DNA of 64,000 bases from Henriciella litoralis (GTDB lineage Bacteria; Pseudomonadota; Alphaproteobacteria; Caulobacterales; Hyphomonadaceae): positions 900,407-964,406 of the forward strand of contig NZ_NCSS01000006.1 of the NCBI RefSeq assembly GCF_002088935.1, written 5' to 3'. The notes beneath the pieces are model-generated. The model had not been told where the DNA came from. It saw only the letters and a program-made list of their open reading frames with translations, and made no database searches. This document shows, one piece after another, positions 63,020-64,000 of this stretch; positions within the stretch are counted from its first letter, which is position 1; every line of letters begins with the position of its first letter. The translations under genes and the position numbers were made by a program.

Positions 63020-63366
63020 GGCGAAAGTCCTGTCGCGTTGCATTTGGAGCGTTCAGCTGTCCTCCAAGCTGGTCATTTTATCAAGCCGCTTGCGCCCTTG
63101 AGCCTCGCACCGGGGACGCGCTTCACCGCATTGGCGTTTTCTGCGGGCATGATGAAAATCATAGAGGCAGGGCGCGATGCTAGCGAATGTCAGCGAGACG
63201 GTCGCAGATGAAATGAATGCGCCAAACAATTTCGTTCATGCCATCTCACGCCTCGGGGGTAATCTGGGGCTGTAGGCGACACGCGCGAAGCTCAATTTAT
63301 TTCAAAAATATACTGTTTCTTACGACTAACCTGTTAGTTGCTTGCGCCTAGACGTTATTCGGGGAC
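63020..63366. other. Divergent intergenic region, no gene seen
   Basis: About 347 nt between the alpha-glucosidase start and the terminal membrane protein. It holds an A/T-rich stretch near 63290-63330 that could carry the promoter of the rightward gene. I saw no clear LacI-type operator, terminator or small RNA in it. Confidence 0.5.
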
Positions 63367-64000
63367 GTGAGTTTGAGCCAGGCAGCCATCATCGGACTTT
63401 CGATCCCGGCGATTGCCGGATGTATGAGCGCGATCTTTCTTTCCTTCTGGTATTACAACCGCAAGGATCAGGCGGCGCTTTCATTTGCCGCCGCATTTTT
63501 GATGTGCGTCATCGGTTTCACGCTGAACCATTATGTTCTCGAAAAGGGCTCGCTCGCGAATGCCGCGCTGAACAATGGCGCTTACGCAATCGGGATTACA
63601 TTGCTTGTCCACGGTGCTTGTCTTGCCTTTCAGCGGCGCACACCTTGGGCAACGATGGGGGCATTGGGGGTGTCCAGCGTCGTATGCGCCTTGGCCATTC
63701 AACAGATGTCGGGTGATCTTGGCCTGCGCATCCTCGTTTTGAACATGATCCACGGTTCCATGCTAACTATTGGTACGCTTAGACTTTGGGGCATATCGCG
63801 TCATTCCTGGTCTGGAACAGCTGTCCTGTCGGCCTATTCGCTTTGCATCGTGAATTTCACAGTGATTTCAACGGCGACGGTCTATGGACGTCTGATCACG
63901 GCGGACACTTTCTTTGCGTCGGCCTACTGGCTGACCATGACGATGTTGAGCACGCTTTCTGTCATCGCTGTTGGCGGCGCGCTTATTTCAGTTTGTGTAA
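63367..64000 (+). CDS. Multi-pass membrane protein, cut by the window end
   Basis: 211 codons, open through the last base. Start GTG 63367 or TTG 63373; GGGGA at 63361-63365 gives better spacing to the TTG. The sequence is six or seven hydrophobic helices (SLSQAAIIGLSIPAIAGCM, AAFLMCVIGFTLNHYVL, AYAIGITLLVHGACLAF and so on) without conserved charged motifs. Such seven-helix N-termini in this group often precede a GGDEF or histidine-kinase domain, but none is within the window, so function is left open. Confidence 0.6.
   Translation, partial: MSLSQAAIIGLSIPAIAGCMSAIFLSFWYYNRKDQAALSFAAAFLMCVIGFTLNHYVLEKGSLANAALNNGAYAIGITLLVHGACLAFQRRTPWATMGALGVSSVVCALAIQQMSGDLGLRILVLNMIHGSMLTIGTLRLWGISRHSWSGTAVLSAYSLCIVNFTVISTATVYGRLITADTFFASAYWLTMTMLSTLSVIAVGGALISVCV

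Noticed and set aside
63342-63716. 124-codon plus-strand frame at the right end
   Set aside because: Ends early and is out of phase with the long hydrophobic frame (63367 to window end) that has a better protein profile.
1-64000. CRISPR array, prophage, transposase or integron
   Set aside because: No spaced direct repeats, phage genes or transposase motifs were found; the only repeat-like DNA is the palindromic element within dnaE2.

Overview
The window looks like a chromosomal segment of a marine alphaproteobacterium, most likely Hyphomonadaceae or a close relative (inference). Supporting signs are two LexA boxes of the alphaproteobacterial GAAC-N7-GAAC type, a NepR-like anti-sigma gene behind an EcfG-type promoter, an imuA-imuB-dnaE2 mutasome, a Caulobacter-style cpa/tad pilus locus, an ectoine-degradation operon, and a tRNA-His without G-1 that carries A73. 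No insertion sequence, prophage, rRNA or CRISPR array was seen. Base composition looks even, so most of this appears to be core or long-resident DNA.

Layout, left to right. 0.1-5.5 kb: an acidic three-repeat secreted protein, msrB, an S9A prolyl oligopeptidase lipoprotein and a convergent OmpA-family porin with a 31-proline linker, followed by tRNA-His. 5.9-14.7 kb: an EthA-like flavin monooxygenase, a tripartite RND pump (membrane-fusion protein, permease, outer-membrane factor) read leftward from a divergent TetR gene with a palindromic operator between them, then an ExoD-family membrane protein. 14.8-19.9 kb: a six-gene operon for a lipoprotein quinohemoprotein dehydrogenase, a lipoprotein c-type cytochrome, a HupE/UreJ-like membrane protein, an anchored unknown and two related multi-pass membrane proteins. 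It faces a convergent cluster (20-23.3 kb) of a DUF6152-type protein, two paralogous secreted proteins and a TetR regulator.

23.5-26.6 kb: a DUF4130-UdgX fusion and a radical SAM partner, with a LexA box touching the start codon. Across the same intergenic region lies a NepR-like gene under an EcfG-type promoter, so two stress regulons diverge there. 26.8-31.9 kb: ectoine catabolism (doeB2, doeD, doeA, doeC). 32-41.5 kb: a tad/cpa pilus locus split into two convergent operons: cpaC-cpaE-cpaF-tadB-tadC on plus, cpaB-tadG-tadE-tadE on minus. 41.6-48.3 kb: a leftward transglutaminase, circularly permuted ATP-grasp/alpha-E and large transglutaminase/DUF2126 operon, a predicted peptide ligase and processing system of unknown product. 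48.5-51.1 kb: a D-threonine-aldolase-like PLP protein and an aldonolactone oxidase.

51.2-57 kb: the SOS-controlled imuA-imuB-dnaE2 operon. dnaE2 carries an in-frame palindromic repeat insertion of roughly 50-59 codons. 57.2-61.4 kb: a second RND pump (membrane-fusion protein plus permease). 61.4-63 kb: a GH13 alpha-glucosidase. The window ends inside a multi-pass membrane protein that may be the sensor half of a signalling enzyme.

The most distinctive signals are the repeat element exapted into dnaE2 coding sequence, the two LexA boxes that sit at apparently leaderless starts, the SOS/general-stress divergent region, the orphan quinohemoprotein operon and the ATP-grasp/transglutaminase operon.
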